Origin: Carya illinoinensis
Lineage: Eukaryota; Streptophyta; Magnoliopsida; Fagales; Juglandaceae
DNA: 64,000 nucleotides
Direction: 5' to 3'
Assembly (NCBI RefSeq): GCF_018687715.1
Contig: NC_056757.1
Span: forward strand, 3,447,501 to 3,511,500
Numbering within the stretch: position 1 is the first letter of the stretch; each line of letters starts with the position of its first letter. The position numbers and the translations under genes were made by a program. The notes beneath the pieces are model-generated. The model was not told the DNA's origin. It worked only from the letters and a program-made list of their open reading frames with translations, and searched no databases. Shown in pieces: positions 24,311 through 35,994 of the stretch.

Positions 24311-25407
24311 AAAATTAAAAAAAAAAATGCAGATTGAACAAAAAATTAATCCAAGGACACCAAAAACTCTTTTGCACGCCACATTGTTGGGTAAGAAGAC
24401 AATCAACAATTTTTTAAATGCATTGTATTTTACATGAGAGAAAAGAACACCTTAACATTGAAATGGATATATGAAAAGTGAAAATAGGTTTGAGAATAAA
24501 GGTGGAATACAAAATATATGTGAAGATCGCACAAAGTTGGCGTGCATAAAGAAGGGTAGCATAAAAAAAAGAAAGATGCCAATTCAGGCATGCACTATAG
24601 GTAGAAATATATTAATCCGGACTAAGCCTCATTCGCTGACTACCAGAAACAATATATAAAATTCAAATAAGGGGCCAAAATCAAGTTAAACAGTTAAACT
24701 TGATCTTAGAATGCTAGACCACGTTTACTTCACGCTTTCACTAATGTGAAAGAGGCCAACGAGGGCATGCTCCCAGGTAATCTTGTCTTGAAGTACATCT
24801 TTTGCTGGGAAAGTTCGTGATAGTATATAACAGGACATTAATCAGGAAACAGACCAAAGGAGTTTAGCTGGATGGATTCCATACCCCGAGGTAACATGGT
24901 CCTCACAATCTCAGTTTTGCATACATGAGAGCGGTATACACTTTTCTTTTTTGATCAATTGTTTCAGGATTCATTTGACAGAGTAGAGTGGAAGAAACAA
25001 CAATAAAATAATTAACATGACACAAGAAGACAAAAAGGGTCTACTTCAAGAGCTAATAAAAAAAAGACACCCTTTTACAAATATTCCAAGAGCCAGCTCA
25101 TTGAAGATAGGATATGAAGTCTCATCGCATGCTCCTCTAGTAGACCTACCTTCACCTAGCCCCTATGCAATGACAATTGACAAAGAGAACCTTACAGAGA
25201 ATAAAGTCACCAACACAAATTGACCATTTTCTAGCTTCCAACACTTCAATTCTAATATCGGTTCCATCTTAATTTTTCTCTCTCCCCCCCCCCCCCCCCC
25301 CCCCTTTTTTTTTTTTTTTCTGAATTTAGGAAAATTCAGCTACCCTGTATATCTCAGTGAAATGGCAAGCTACATCAATGATCAGATTCATAATTGTATG
25401 GAGCTTC
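24311..25407. other. Intergenic DNA downstream of the ZAR1-type gene
   Basis: No gene is recognisable. It includes a C21 tract (25284–25304) joined to a T15 tract (25305–25319). The last part should be the 3' UTR of the minus-strand receptor kinase. Confidence 0.6.
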
Positions 25408-27702
25408 TCAATCAGTGGACATGGTAAGTCTGTCTAAGGCATCATACACATGTCTCATTGCTGGTCTGCTTTCAGGGCTGCTATGAACACAAGCCATTGC
25501 AATCTTTAGAACTGCAATCATCTGCTCTTCATTATCTGCATCTAGAGCCAAATATGGTTCCAAAACATCTGAAAGTGGCTTCTTTTCTTCAATGCAGAGC
25601 TGAATCCATTGTACAATATCCATCTCTAAGGTACCCACATGAACAATGGGCAATCTTCCGGTAATCATTTCCAGTAGGATCACCCCAAATGAATAAACAT
25701 CCCATTTCTGTGAGGGTTTGACCACTTTAAGTGCCTCAGGAGCTTGATAATTAGATCCTATACTAGTACCTGAGCTAATCGTAGTAACTTCTGAGGTTGC
25801 ACTCTTATGTTGTCTTTCTTGTGGTCTCTCAGTGGCCATTCGATTAGATTGCAGGGTTGGGGACCCTCCAGCAATATTAGCAAGGCGCCCAAGTCCAAAA
25901 TCAGAGATGTGCGGTTCCATATTCTCTCCAAGCAATATATTACTAGGCTTCAGGTCTCCATGTACATATTTTTTGGGGCTAAACTCATGCAAATAAACCA
26001 ACCCGTTTGCAATTCCTTTCATAATTTTCAATCTAACAGACCACGATAGTGGTGTAAATGATATCATTCCAGGTTTCCCTGATGACATTAAACCAACAAA
26101 ATCAATTCCAAAATAATTACATTAATAAAAGCATTTAATAAATCAAAATAAGGTAAGTAACCAGCACAAAAGAGAATACATAAAAAAATAGGAACCTAGT
26201 TCAAGAAAGAGGGCGGCATAAGACTTACCATGAATGGCAGTAGCAAGGTTTCCATTGGGCAGATAATCATAGATGAGCAGTTTCTCTTCAACAGACCAAT
26301 AATAGGCTCTTACTGTTACAATATTAGGATGCCTAACTTTTCCAATTGCTTCTACTTCTGTCTGAAATTCTTTAAACCTCTGAGAACCTCCCTCACCCAA
26401 CCTTCGCACAGCTAAGGTAAGCCCATCTTCAAGTACAACTTTGTACACAATTCCAATTCCACTCTTTCCTAGAACAAAAGCCGATGCCTTAAGAAGCTCA
26501 TCCAAATCAAAAGCCACCAGTGTATCCAATGGCACAAGGTCATACTGCTCAACATTTTCTGATAAAGTCTCTGATTCATCCTTCCTAAAGCATAAACAAT
26601 CCTTCCTTCCCTTACCCCCCTTCTCAAAACCATAATCATTTTCTTCCTTACCCTTACCACAAGCACAAATCCTTGCATAACAAGATGTGAAAAGAAATCC
26701 GACGAGGCAAATGCCGATTACATCACCCACTACAATCGCAGTTACAGCGCTCTTACTTAAGCCTCTTGCTTTCTTTCGAGTATTGTCATCAGGATTATCA
26801 GGTGGGTAATTATCTGGCAAAAATGGAATGGATGAAGGTGAACTCGCACTGTTTGTATCTGAAGAACATGGGTTCTTCAGTGGAGGGCCACAGAGCCAAG
26901 AATTCCCAATAAAAGCTGTTGGTCCTCTGTTCATTAGTGCACCATTTTGGGGTATAGGCCCGCTCAAGTTGTTATAAGTGAGATCAATATATACCTTCTC
27001 AGGAAGGTTGCCAAGGCTGGCTGGGATTGATCCGGAGAAACGATTGTGAGATAAATCAACCGTACCTTGCAAGCTGGACAAATTTCCCATATCACTAGGA
27101 ATTGAACCATTGAATATATTGAATGAAAGATCAAGTTTTTCTAGAGAAACCAAACCAGATCCAAATCCATCTGGCAGAGAACCGGTGAGATTATTTTGAC
27201 TGAGATCAAGGATTCTGAGTCTCTTGCATTGAATAATTGATCTCGGTAAAGACCCATTAAAGAAATTCTGGGATAAATCTAAGGTTTGGAGGTATGTGAG
27301 CTTCCCAATCTCACTAGGCACGGACCCAGATAAGAGATTCCCATACAGTACCAGACTTTGTAGCCCCTGAACTTCAAAGAGCTCAACAGGTAAGCTTCCA
27401 AACAACTTATTGTTCCTCAAATTTACATGGCGGAGCTGAGAGAGAGCTCCAAGAGTAGAAGGAAGAAACCCATAAAGTTTCTTCCTTGGAATGCTAATAG
27501 AAACAACTCTTTGTTCTTTGCATGTAATCCCGTTCCATATACAAGGGCTCTCATCAGACGAGTTCCAGTTACTCAGAGACCCTTCCGGATCTACTGTGAT
27601 GCGCCCTTTGAACGACAAAAGCGCATAGCCTTCATCATTCAAAGAACCCACTAGACAATGAGAGTTGCAGAGAAGAAGAAGAAACAGAACCAATGGAAAC
27701 AT
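25408..27702 (-). CDS. LRR receptor-like kinase, ZAR1 type, 714 aa, two exons
   Basis: Exon 1 is 27702–26229 and exon 2 is 26078–25408 on the minus strand. The GT–AG intron splits a Gly codon, and the sum of 2,145 nt is exactly 715 codons. The order is: signal peptide (about 1–20), LRR N-terminal cap with the [10 protein letters not shown] cysteine pair, six to seven LRRs (about 68–250), Pro/Ser-rich juxtamembrane region, one membrane helix (about 318–342), Cys-rich cytoplasmic linker, and a kinase (about 400–700). Key residues: [11 protein letters not shown]-loop (411–420), AVRR with Arg433 where Lys is usual, HGD (530–532) in place of HRD, and DFG at 550–552. The block around 390–490 is very close to Arabidopsis ZAR1 (At2g01210), a plasma-membrane kinase reported to act in the first zygotic division with calmodulin and G-beta. 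Function here is inferred from that similarity. The gene looks intact. Confidence 0.93.
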
Positions 27703-28147
27703 ATCCGGGAAAATAAAAATAATGACGGTTTGAGGAAATCTAAATAAAAGATGGAATTAACAGGGCTTACCAGTCTGTAGCAGAGAACCAACCGACGATA
27801 AAGGTTGGTCAGATAGCATGGAGGGGTGTGAGTGTGAAAAAAGCTTTGACGGGGATGGAAAAGAGGGAGTGTAGAAGAAGAAGAATGGTAAAGGTTCAGG
27901 AGACAAGGACCTTGGGAAGATACAAAAGAATTAAGAGAAAAAGAGAATAAAGTGGGGGAAAGAAGAAAGTTGGAGAGAGAATCCCGCGACATTTTGTTGG
28001 CAGTTTACTCTCGACGAGGAGTCGAGGACAACCACATTCGCTGCTAACGCAGAGGAATTTTCTCTCTCTGATAATTTAGAAAAACAAATATAATGTTACA
28101 GTTAAATAGTTATACGAGATTATTTTGTTCAAAAGTTATTAAAAATA

Positions 28148-28317
28148 GGAAAAGTATAGTTGCAAGCACAATTGTGTACTAATTTGTGCACCAATGTGAT
28201 GTCATTGGTCAAAAAGTAGATTTTATTGATAACAGTGTTAATTTAAATTTTAAGTATGAATAAATCAGTGTTGGTACACAGATTAGTGCGCAACTGCGCT
28301 TGTATGTAGCAAAACTC
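28148..28317. mobile_element. MITE with about 40-bp inverted ends
   Basis: The left end (tatagttgcaagcacaattg, continuing to 'gtgcaccaa') and the right end ('ttggtacacagattagtgcg' onward to 'tatgtagc') are imperfect reverse complements over about 40 bp. They enclose about 90 bp of A/T-rich DNA. It lies about 450 bp upstream of the ZAR1-type start and could affect that promoter. Confidence 0.72.
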
Positions 28318-30663
28318 TTAAAAATAAAAATTTTCATCATATGTTTATCATTTGTGAAATAGACTATCTAATCCAATCCCAAATAATCAAAGTTTGGAAG
28401 TGTTAATGATTAATGATGAACAATATATTGGGGAATACATATGGTGGGTTAATATCTCTTGCTGCATGTGCTAATTAGCTCCAAGAAAACAAAAGAAAAA
28501 TCATTTGCTCTTCTTCTGTTTGGAAAAAGAGGGTAGACTCTCTCTCTCTCTAATGAAGGGAAAATGATGATAGGACGGTTCAGAATGGAAGAGATAGCCA
28601 GAGTCAATGCGTTGGGCAGCCATGATTAACCTCTGATGCTTATAAACCGTTGGGGAGACATGCTATGATTATGGTCACTTTGTGCCCCCATCCTATGATC
28701 ATAATTGTATTCATTAGAAACCCAGTTGGCCGAAAGGTCGATGAGATCAAAATACACGAATGGTCCTGATCTTTCTTTGCCTTGTGATTGGGTCCATAGT
28801 ACGGCACCATTGTACATGTGCCGCGTGTCTAGAAAACAGAGCTCCAAGCCACGATGGCAAACTTTACAAGTAGCCGTTTGTGAGTGGGTGTGAACCCCAC
28901 ATTAATAGGCTTTTGTTTGAGACTGATAGGTTAATTCTTGGTGTATTGAGAGGAAATCGAATCGTTTTTTGAGGTATTTCAAATGAATATTTTATGTTAA
29001 GGGAGTGTTTTGCCCGTCCTATGTTAATGGTGCACTTCCTTTATAATTTAGGTATATATAGAAACAAATGAGTCTGTAACTGTAAGACAACCTCATGACT
29101 TTCATTGAAGAACCAAACCCACAAATCCAATACATTTTCCTCCACTAAGTTTGAACTTTATTGATCTGATCTGTGTGAATAGAATGAATGATCTTATGAC
29201 AGATTGAAAGTGTCATCCAAGCCTTGGCAATTAGCATCTTGTGCAAGTATTAGGTGATAAAACACCATAACTAATCCATTAACTTTGTCCCAGAAACTGA
29301 TGATCTATAGCTTGCATATACTATATACTATATTTTCATTTCATTTTTATCATGATTTGACATTCTCCTTACTCCAAAGCACAAGATTTTCTGCATTTCT
29401 GTTTCCATCTTCATGCCCACAGAAACTGAGCCATGGTCTATATATTCTAACAATTATTCTACACCCAGTCGGCCGTTATATTAAAAAAAAAAATGCAGAG
29501 ATAAAAAATGCGGCAAACTTTCATCAACCAAATGTTTGGTTGGCGTGTTTTGCAACCTTCAAGCTTCAGCAAGCGAAAATCGAACTCTCCATTTCTAAGC
29601 AGGTTTCAGCTTGGATTTGCACAAAACTTTGGCTTTTGTTTTTCGTGTTCGTGGCCGTCTTCTTCATGCAGCTTATTCGGGGCCTGCTTTGAAGCAAAGT
29701 GGAAAAAAAGGCGCGTTAGTCTTCGGCATTGTCATCTATAAGCAACTTGGTAAGAGTTTCGTGCTTCTTCTTCGTGTGGGTCTTCTCTAGGGGGTGGGTC
29801 TTCTCTAGCGTCTGTTTATTTTTGATTTAGATTAATGGAGAAGAGATATGAATTTGTATGAGATTCAAGCTTAGTCTTGTACGCACGCCTATCATTTTGA
29901 CTGTAAACTCTAATTTTTTTTATAAAATTTTGTTGGATCTTTGCATCGTAGTCTTATTGTTACTGAGATTGCAGTCCGATAATGACTCCTAGGTTCTATT
30001 CCATGCATCGTAGTCTCTTCTTTGTGCCTTAAGCTCTGTTTGAAGCTCTGTTAAAAATCTGGAAGTTGCCTTAAGCTTTGTTTGATGGACAAACTTCTTG
30101 AGTTTCAATTTGGTTGAGGTGGTCTATGATTGTGAAAGTGCTAATGCATGCGTGTAGACACAGACCTATGAATGGTTTCAAATGAAAAACTATGTGAATC
30201 ATTCTTTCTGCATTTTGTGTAGTACCAACAAAATCTCTGTAGGAAACATTGATCAAGAACTAACAGATAATAAGAGCAAGCACTAAGCTTGGTCTTAGTT
30301 GAAAGCAGAGATATTATGATGAGAAATAGTGTAGCAGAAGATATTTATTTGTTTTGCAAGAGCTTTTTGTTATATATGATTTAGCTTTTCTATCAACTTA
30401 AGCATTACTATTGGTGGCTTTTTTCAGGTGAAAGTTTTCATACTGCCTAATTACTTGCAAAATTTTGTTCAGTCAACATTCAATGCCCTCACTCTAAAAA
30501 AGGTTAGAGGTAAGGCTTTTGGCTTTTCGGTATGGGGTGGATTACGTCTATGCTTAATAAGATGGTTTTGTTGCATGTGGAATTATTTTAAGGGAAAAAT
30601 AAAGGTTATGTTAAAAGTGGATTGTATGGTCTTATGATCAGGACATGTTTTCTACTTGACAAA
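28318..30663. other. Intergenic DNA, no gene assigned
   Basis: Short ORFs exist, including a 77-codon frame at 29508–29741 rich in Phe, Ser and Arg, but none belongs to a family I recognise. Duplicated phrases such as 'gtgggtcttctctag' (near 29780–29810) and 'gaagctctgtt' (near 30040) are minor local repeats. No supported RNA gene was seen. Confidence 0.5.
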
Positions 30664-31560
30664 TTAACATGCCATTCTCTTATTCTTGGGCTTAGCAAGT
30701 CTGATTTTCTCCTTGGCGATTGTCAATCCCTCATTTATTTGTTGGGTGCTTCTACCCCAAACACAAGAAATCCAACCTCTTTCCTGAAAGTCCTTCAAAA
30801 TTATTTCACCCTTAACAGTATTATTATTTTTAGCTGAAATGGCATCAATGAGAACATTATAGGTGGTGGTGTTGGGCCAGAGTCCTCTTTGTTTTATCTC
30901 TTCATAAAATTCAAATGCAGCCACCACATCACCATTATTGCAGTGGCCAAAAACAAGTACATTATAGGCAACAACATCAAGCTTTAGACCACAATGTTCC
31001 ATGATGCTCCTCAACTTTAGAGCCTCTGTAAGGTTAGCAACCTTGCAGAACATGTGCATCAAAGATGTAAAAGTGGCAATAGTTGGAACAAGTTGCCTCC
31101 TGAGCATGCAATTAAAAACCAGCATGGCTTCCTCAATTTTCCCACATCGTGCAAGCCCTCTAACCATAGCACTCTCAGCAACATCGCGTGAACAGATACC
31201 TAGTGCTTCCATCTCATCTTTTAGCTTGAATGCTCCTTGTATATCTCCCACTCTACACATACCATTAATTAGTGTGATATATTGCACACAATTAGGAGTA
31301 AAACCCTTTTCCAACATGTCATGCAGAAAAATATGGGATTCATGGAAAGATGAAGCTCTAACCAGTCCATTTAAGATAGCATTTTGGGTATCTACATCAG
31401 AAAGAACTCCCAAATAGTTCATTATATTAACTGGATCAAAGGCTTTTTGCATATCACCGGTTTCACAACACTTGGTAATAAGCATGTTAAAAGTACACTG
31501 ACCAACTGTATTAACACCTTCCATTGTCATATTTTTCAACATTTTGATACCAATGTCCAA
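30664..31560 (-). pseudogene. C-terminal fragment of a PPR protein (At5g55840-like)
   Basis: A minus-strand frame of 298 codons holds seven consecutive 35-residue pentatricopeptide repeats, for example TFNMLITKCCETGDMQKAF, QYITLINGMCRVGDIQGAF, AYNVLVFGHCNNGDVVAAF and TTYNVLIDAI. A lysine-rich C-terminal tail ends at the stop. PPR proteins bind organellar RNA. The sequence resembles the last third of At5g55840-type proteins, which are over 1,000 residues long. Here the similarity stops at about 31570 and no PPR coding, signal or transit peptide lies upstream. The frame opens with TTG; the first ATG is at 31542. It is most likely a truncated duplicate. Expression as a short PPR protein is possible but unsupported. 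Confidence 0.75.
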
Positions 31561-32404
31561 TCTCCATATGCAATAACAATATAAAAATAATTATTCTTGA
31601 TATCATGATATTGGCAAGAAAATACACTTTACACTTGGTATTGAAGCTTCTTTATGACCTTTAATTTCAGTGATGGGGCTATTTCCTTGAATCACGTGTT
31701 TTATTTGCTTTTTTGCATGAAATGGCTGAATTATTTTATTTCTCCAATTTCTTTCCTTTTTTGCTCCTTGATTATAATGAACTGTTTATGAATGGTACTA
31801 ATATGGCCTAGAAAATTTGGAAGGCATTCTTCTCTTTCTTTGGATGATACACTTTAAAGAACATGTACTTATTACCCATGCATATCACCAACTAATATTG
31901 TATGGGCTTATGCGATAGACTTCAATGGTTTAAACACTTTCTTGGATTGACTTTTCAGTGATCAGGATTTTAATTTGTAAGCATGGGAAAAGGGGAAGAA
32001 AACCCATCTCTCTCAATATCATCTAGCGTAAATCCCTTAATCACGGTATGTTATATGATTTTTAAAGGTTGTTACATAAATCTCGTGCTTGCTAATTATC
32101 ATTATTATTTTTATGTTAAGACATCCCAACAACTGTTCCAAACTTTCCAAATTACATGCACGGTTACTATGGACCAGGACCTGCATGGTCACCGGCTTTT
32201 ATGCCATATCTAGATGCATACCAATATCAAAGCAACATTCAGATGGTGATGAAGCTTCGTTGTTTTTCCCCCATTTTTTTGGAAGTTTAATTGCTTTCAT
32301 TTTTAGCAGAATGCTAGTTACCCTTTTCATCATGGGATGGGGCCTCCGACTCCTCTCATGGCTACAAGCTCCGAACGACCGAAATATTTGGTAAATGGGA
32401 TACA

Positions 32405-33248
32405 CCCAGTGAAACTACAGCGCCATTTTCCTAGTCTAGAGTTCATGAACAAGGTGAAGAGGATATGCCATATTCATGGGAAACAAACGATGACACTACT
32501 GGGTCACCTCAGTTAGATCAAATGGATGGTGGTGATATGATTGAGGAGCTAAAAACGGGGATGGAGTTTGATTCTTTAGAGGAATTAATAAACTATTATA
32601 AGCTATATGCTAAGAAATGCAGGTTTGGATCCATGACACAAATGAGTGAGAGGGATGACAAATGGAGTGTCAGGTATGTCACTCTTGGTTGTGTCCATGG
32701 GGGAAAGGCTCGAAATAAAACGATAAATGTCGCCAAACAACGCACGACAGGAAAGACTGACTGCAAGGTAAGGATTAATGCCTTAAAAGTTGAGGGAAAG
32801 ATGCGGTTGACCACAGTTTATAATACCCACAATCACGGACTGAGTCCACAGAAATCCCACTTCTTTTGCTGTAATCGCGAAGTTAGTGAGGCTGTAAATG
32901 AATACTAGATACTAACGACCTGGCTGACATCCGAATGAACGAGAGTTTTAGGTCTCTTGTTGTTGGCGTGGGAGGGTTTGAGAACCTCCCATTTTTGGAA
33001 AATGATTGTTGCAATTACATAGATAAGGCAATACATCTGCGACTTGGATCAAGTGATACTGGAGTGCTTTGAGACTATTTTTCTAGGATGCAGTACAAGA
33101 ATCCCAGATTCTTTTACTTTATGGATTTAGATGATGATGAGAAGTTAATGTATGTCTTTTGGGCAGATCCACGCAGTAGGGCAGCTTATTAAGATTTTGG
33201 TGATGTGGTAACATTTGACACTACGTACTTGACGAATAAGACATGTGG
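32405..33248 (+). pseudogene. Broken FAR1/FHY3-like (MULE-derived) gene
   Basis: The open part (32465–32908) encodes an acidic N-terminus and a FAR1-type DNA-binding domain: MEFDSLEELINYYKLYAKK, then CRFGSMTQMSERDDKW, a Cys at VTLGCVHGGKARN, and the closing YNTHNHGLSPQKS block. A TAG ends it. Beyond the stop the family sequence continues to FRSLVVGVGGF, DYFSRMQYKNPRFFYFMDLD, VFWADPRSRAAY and FGDVVTFDTTYLTNK, with two more in-frame stops (TGA near 33069, TAA near 33190). The similarity ends about 33240, so the MULE transposase catalytic core and the SWIM region are missing. FAR1 proteins are domesticated Mutator transposases acting as light-pathway transcription factors. This copy is dead. Confidence 0.82.
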
Positions 33249-34009
33249 AAAGTTAAAGCAAAGACGAAAAAAACAACTGTAAAGGGAAAACGTAAAGATG
33301 TTCGATATTTTTAATAACAAAAATATTTGCTAAATATATGTTTATTTGGATTGATTTATTTATGCAAATATTGTGATTACATAGAGTTTGTACTTTTTTT
33401 AGAATTATTAGTGAAATGGAGGATATACGCTAGCCCAGGACACGTGTATGAATTTATTTGGGCCATCAGAGATAGATCTTCTTTCCTATGTTGGAAACAT
33501 GCAGATATACATATCTTTCTTTTGAATTGCTAACTTATTTGGAAAAGTAATTTTTAAATATGTTAGGCTTATATTTGCCATATTTTTGTTATTTTTGTAT
33601 CACTAGACTATTCCAGTCAGCTTAGCTTTTGACATTAGTGAAACCCAAAATATGGTTGGGAGTCAAGAAAGTGTAATATTTCTAAACTTTTCATACTTTA
33701 TACGTTATATTGATGTCACAATAATATTTCATATTGCCATATTTAACATATACAACTTGAGTTGGATGGATCACAACCTGTCCATGAAGGATTGGATGGA
33801 TCACAACTGGTACAATGATATGGTGGTTATACTTTATGCAAATATATTTTTTGAAAAGTATATGCATAGTATGTGGTTGCAAAGTCTATTAGATATGACT
33901 TCTCATTAAATTTTATTAATGGCCAGTCAATGCAAGAGTATTGTCTATGGAGCTTGTGCTAGTTATTTTTGGATGGAGCTTGGAAGCAGAATCTTGACTA
34001 CACCCGGTT

Positions 34010-34390
34010 TTTGATATAATTTGTGGGAAGAAATATTGGCAAGTGACAAGTTTTGTAGTTATTTTTGTGGGAAGAAATATTGGTTGTTATAGTTTTTGTA
34101 ATTATTTTTGTGGGAAGAAATATTGGTGGTTATAGTTTTTGTAATATAATTTGTGGGAAGAAATATTGACAAGTGACAGGTTTTGTAGTTATTTTTTGGG
34201 AAGAAATATTGGTGGTTATATTTTTTGTAATTAAATTTGTGAGAAGAAATATTGGTGGTTGTAGTTTTTGTAATATAATTTGTGGGAAGAAATATTGGCA
34301 AGTGACAGGTTTTGTAGTTATTTTTGTGGGAAGAAATATTGGTGGTTATAGTTTTTGTAATTATTTTTGTGGGAAGAAACACTTGCATCT
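34010..34390. repeat. Minisatellite with three-part higher-order unit (about 130 bp)
   Basis: Subunits of about 43 bp all start with 'tgtgggaagaaatattgg'. They come in two types: A continues 'caagtgacaggttttgtagt' and B continues 'tggttatagtttttgtaatt'. The order is A-B-B, A-B-B, A-B, with A units near 34021, 34150 and 34281, so the higher-order period is about 130 bp. A related single piece recurs near 35010–35090. Long frames on both strands here are repeat artefacts. Confidence 0.85.
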
Positions 34391-35424
34391 AAATGTAAAA
34401 GCCCTAGAGTTGAGTTGACCTAAACTAAACTTAAATATTTGTATTAATTAGCTAGCTTGAGGCGAGTTGCCTTCAGGTGGCAGCTGCTAGCTCTAATACA
34501 AACTTGATCCTACTTCCAAAATCCTGTAATTAATGATTCCTCTGGTTGTGCAGTAAGTCCCAAATTTGCTAAAATGTCAAATCATGTAGCACCATGCATT
34601 TAGACAAACAAGAATATTGGTGACCTAAACTTTACAGGCTTCAACCAGTCCTGCATGCATAAGCTGCGTGCAGCCATAATATTAATAACTGGGTATCTAT
34701 AAAGATGCAGGATTTGCCAAATTCTTATGGTCTGTCAGAAACCAAAACCAGTTGGCTTATAATAAATAATATTCATTGTCTTAGTCGTTCTATATCCATG
34801 AACTATGAAAGGGTAGTCATTGCACGCGCACGGACATGCACTCGTGATGGAAAATTCAACTTTTTATAAAACTTGATTCATTATGAAACAAGAAGATATG
34901 AGCACGTTGTTATATGCATGCGTACGGCTTCCCAGTAACGCTGTTTAACAGGCATGAATTTGAAGGTAGTGTTTTTGAGAAATAGAAGCTGGACTCTATA
35001 TCACATTTCACTTGGTGGTTATAGTTTTTGTCATTAATACAAGTGTTATAAGAGAAAAGTAAACCCTTCTAATACTTGCATCTGAATGTAAAAGCCGTAC
35101 AGAAGCAAGAAAAATGCAAATTGGGTTAAAGAAACATTCTCCTTTTGTCACCATTAAAGATCAGTGCGCAAAACCACTACCCATTCATACTAAACTACAA
35201 ATCAGTTCTCTAAATATTTACAACACTTAAATATACAAATCTAATAACTAAATAACTTATAACACTTAAAACTACAAATTCAACTGACATAAACCACTAC
35301 CCATTCAGAACAAACAGTACAAATGAATTATCTAAATAATTACAACACTTAATTATACAAACGGCATAACTAAATAACTTATAACACTAAAACTACAAAT
35401 TCAACTAAGATGTAACATAAACCA
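34391..35424. other. Intergenic AT-rich DNA
   Basis: No gene seen. Between 35190 and 35420 a motif 'actaaataacttataacact' recurs with 'aaactacaaattcaacta', a diverged tandem repeat of about 125 bp. Confidence 0.5.
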
Positions 35425-35994
35425 TTACCAAGTCAATAAATAACAACAAACAATAAATACAAAATCCCAATACACCCGGGGTAGCCTGCGTGAACACTTT
35501 AGGACAGATTCTCTCTCAAGAAGCATCAACTCCATTTTTTGAACCTCCTTACTTCTACCAGATAGCACCATCTCTCTCTTCTCGATGTCATCCAGTATCT
35601 TAAGGAGCTCAGTCTCCTTCTTTTCGACATCGCTGAGTCTCTTCTCAAGCTTTTTCTCATTCCTTAACAGTTTATTTTTTCTTTCTTGTAACTCTATGTA
35701 TTAATTATTTTCTGCCCACTTGAAATATTTACAATATGGTAATCCCTGATATTTGCACAGATATATAAAAAAAAGTTAAATGTACGTAATATTATGGCAA
35801 TATAAACCCTTATATAGTACTGAAATTCTTGTAATTACCTTTGTATTGTACTTAGGACACCCTAAGAAGGATTATCCTGGATTTGCCTTAGTTTTTGAGT
35901 ATCTCAATATAGTTTCAACCTCACAGAAGCACAAGTGAGGAGCCAAAGTACATTTGCACTAGGATGAAGAAGACAGTGATGATGACAACAACAT
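35425..35994 (-). pseudogene. Broken zf-GRF / coiled-coil protein gene
   Basis: On the minus strand an ATG at 35994 starts a Ser-rich segment. A stop follows, then a GRF-type zinc-finger pattern: CKCTLAPHLC near 35957, a second stop within the NPG..SFLGCPKY block, an intron, and an LPYCKYFKWAENN block with a stop after it. Downstream an open coiled-coil of about 90 residues (LLRNEKKLEKRLSDVEKKE onward) runs to a TAA at 35425. The GRF finger with C-terminal coiled coil is a common plant family of unclear function. Three in-frame stops mark this copy as a pseudogene. Its leader may extend to about 38150. Confidence 0.72.

Noticed and set aside
28626..28893. Overlapping ORFs on both strands near 28.7 kb
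   Set aside because: No family, no conserved motif, and the two strands are open over the same bases; treated as chance.
34059..34418. Long repetitive frames on both strands (Thr/Asn-rich and Gly/Val-rich)
   Set aside because: They are by-products of the 43-bp minisatellite units whose length keeps frames open; no start context or family.
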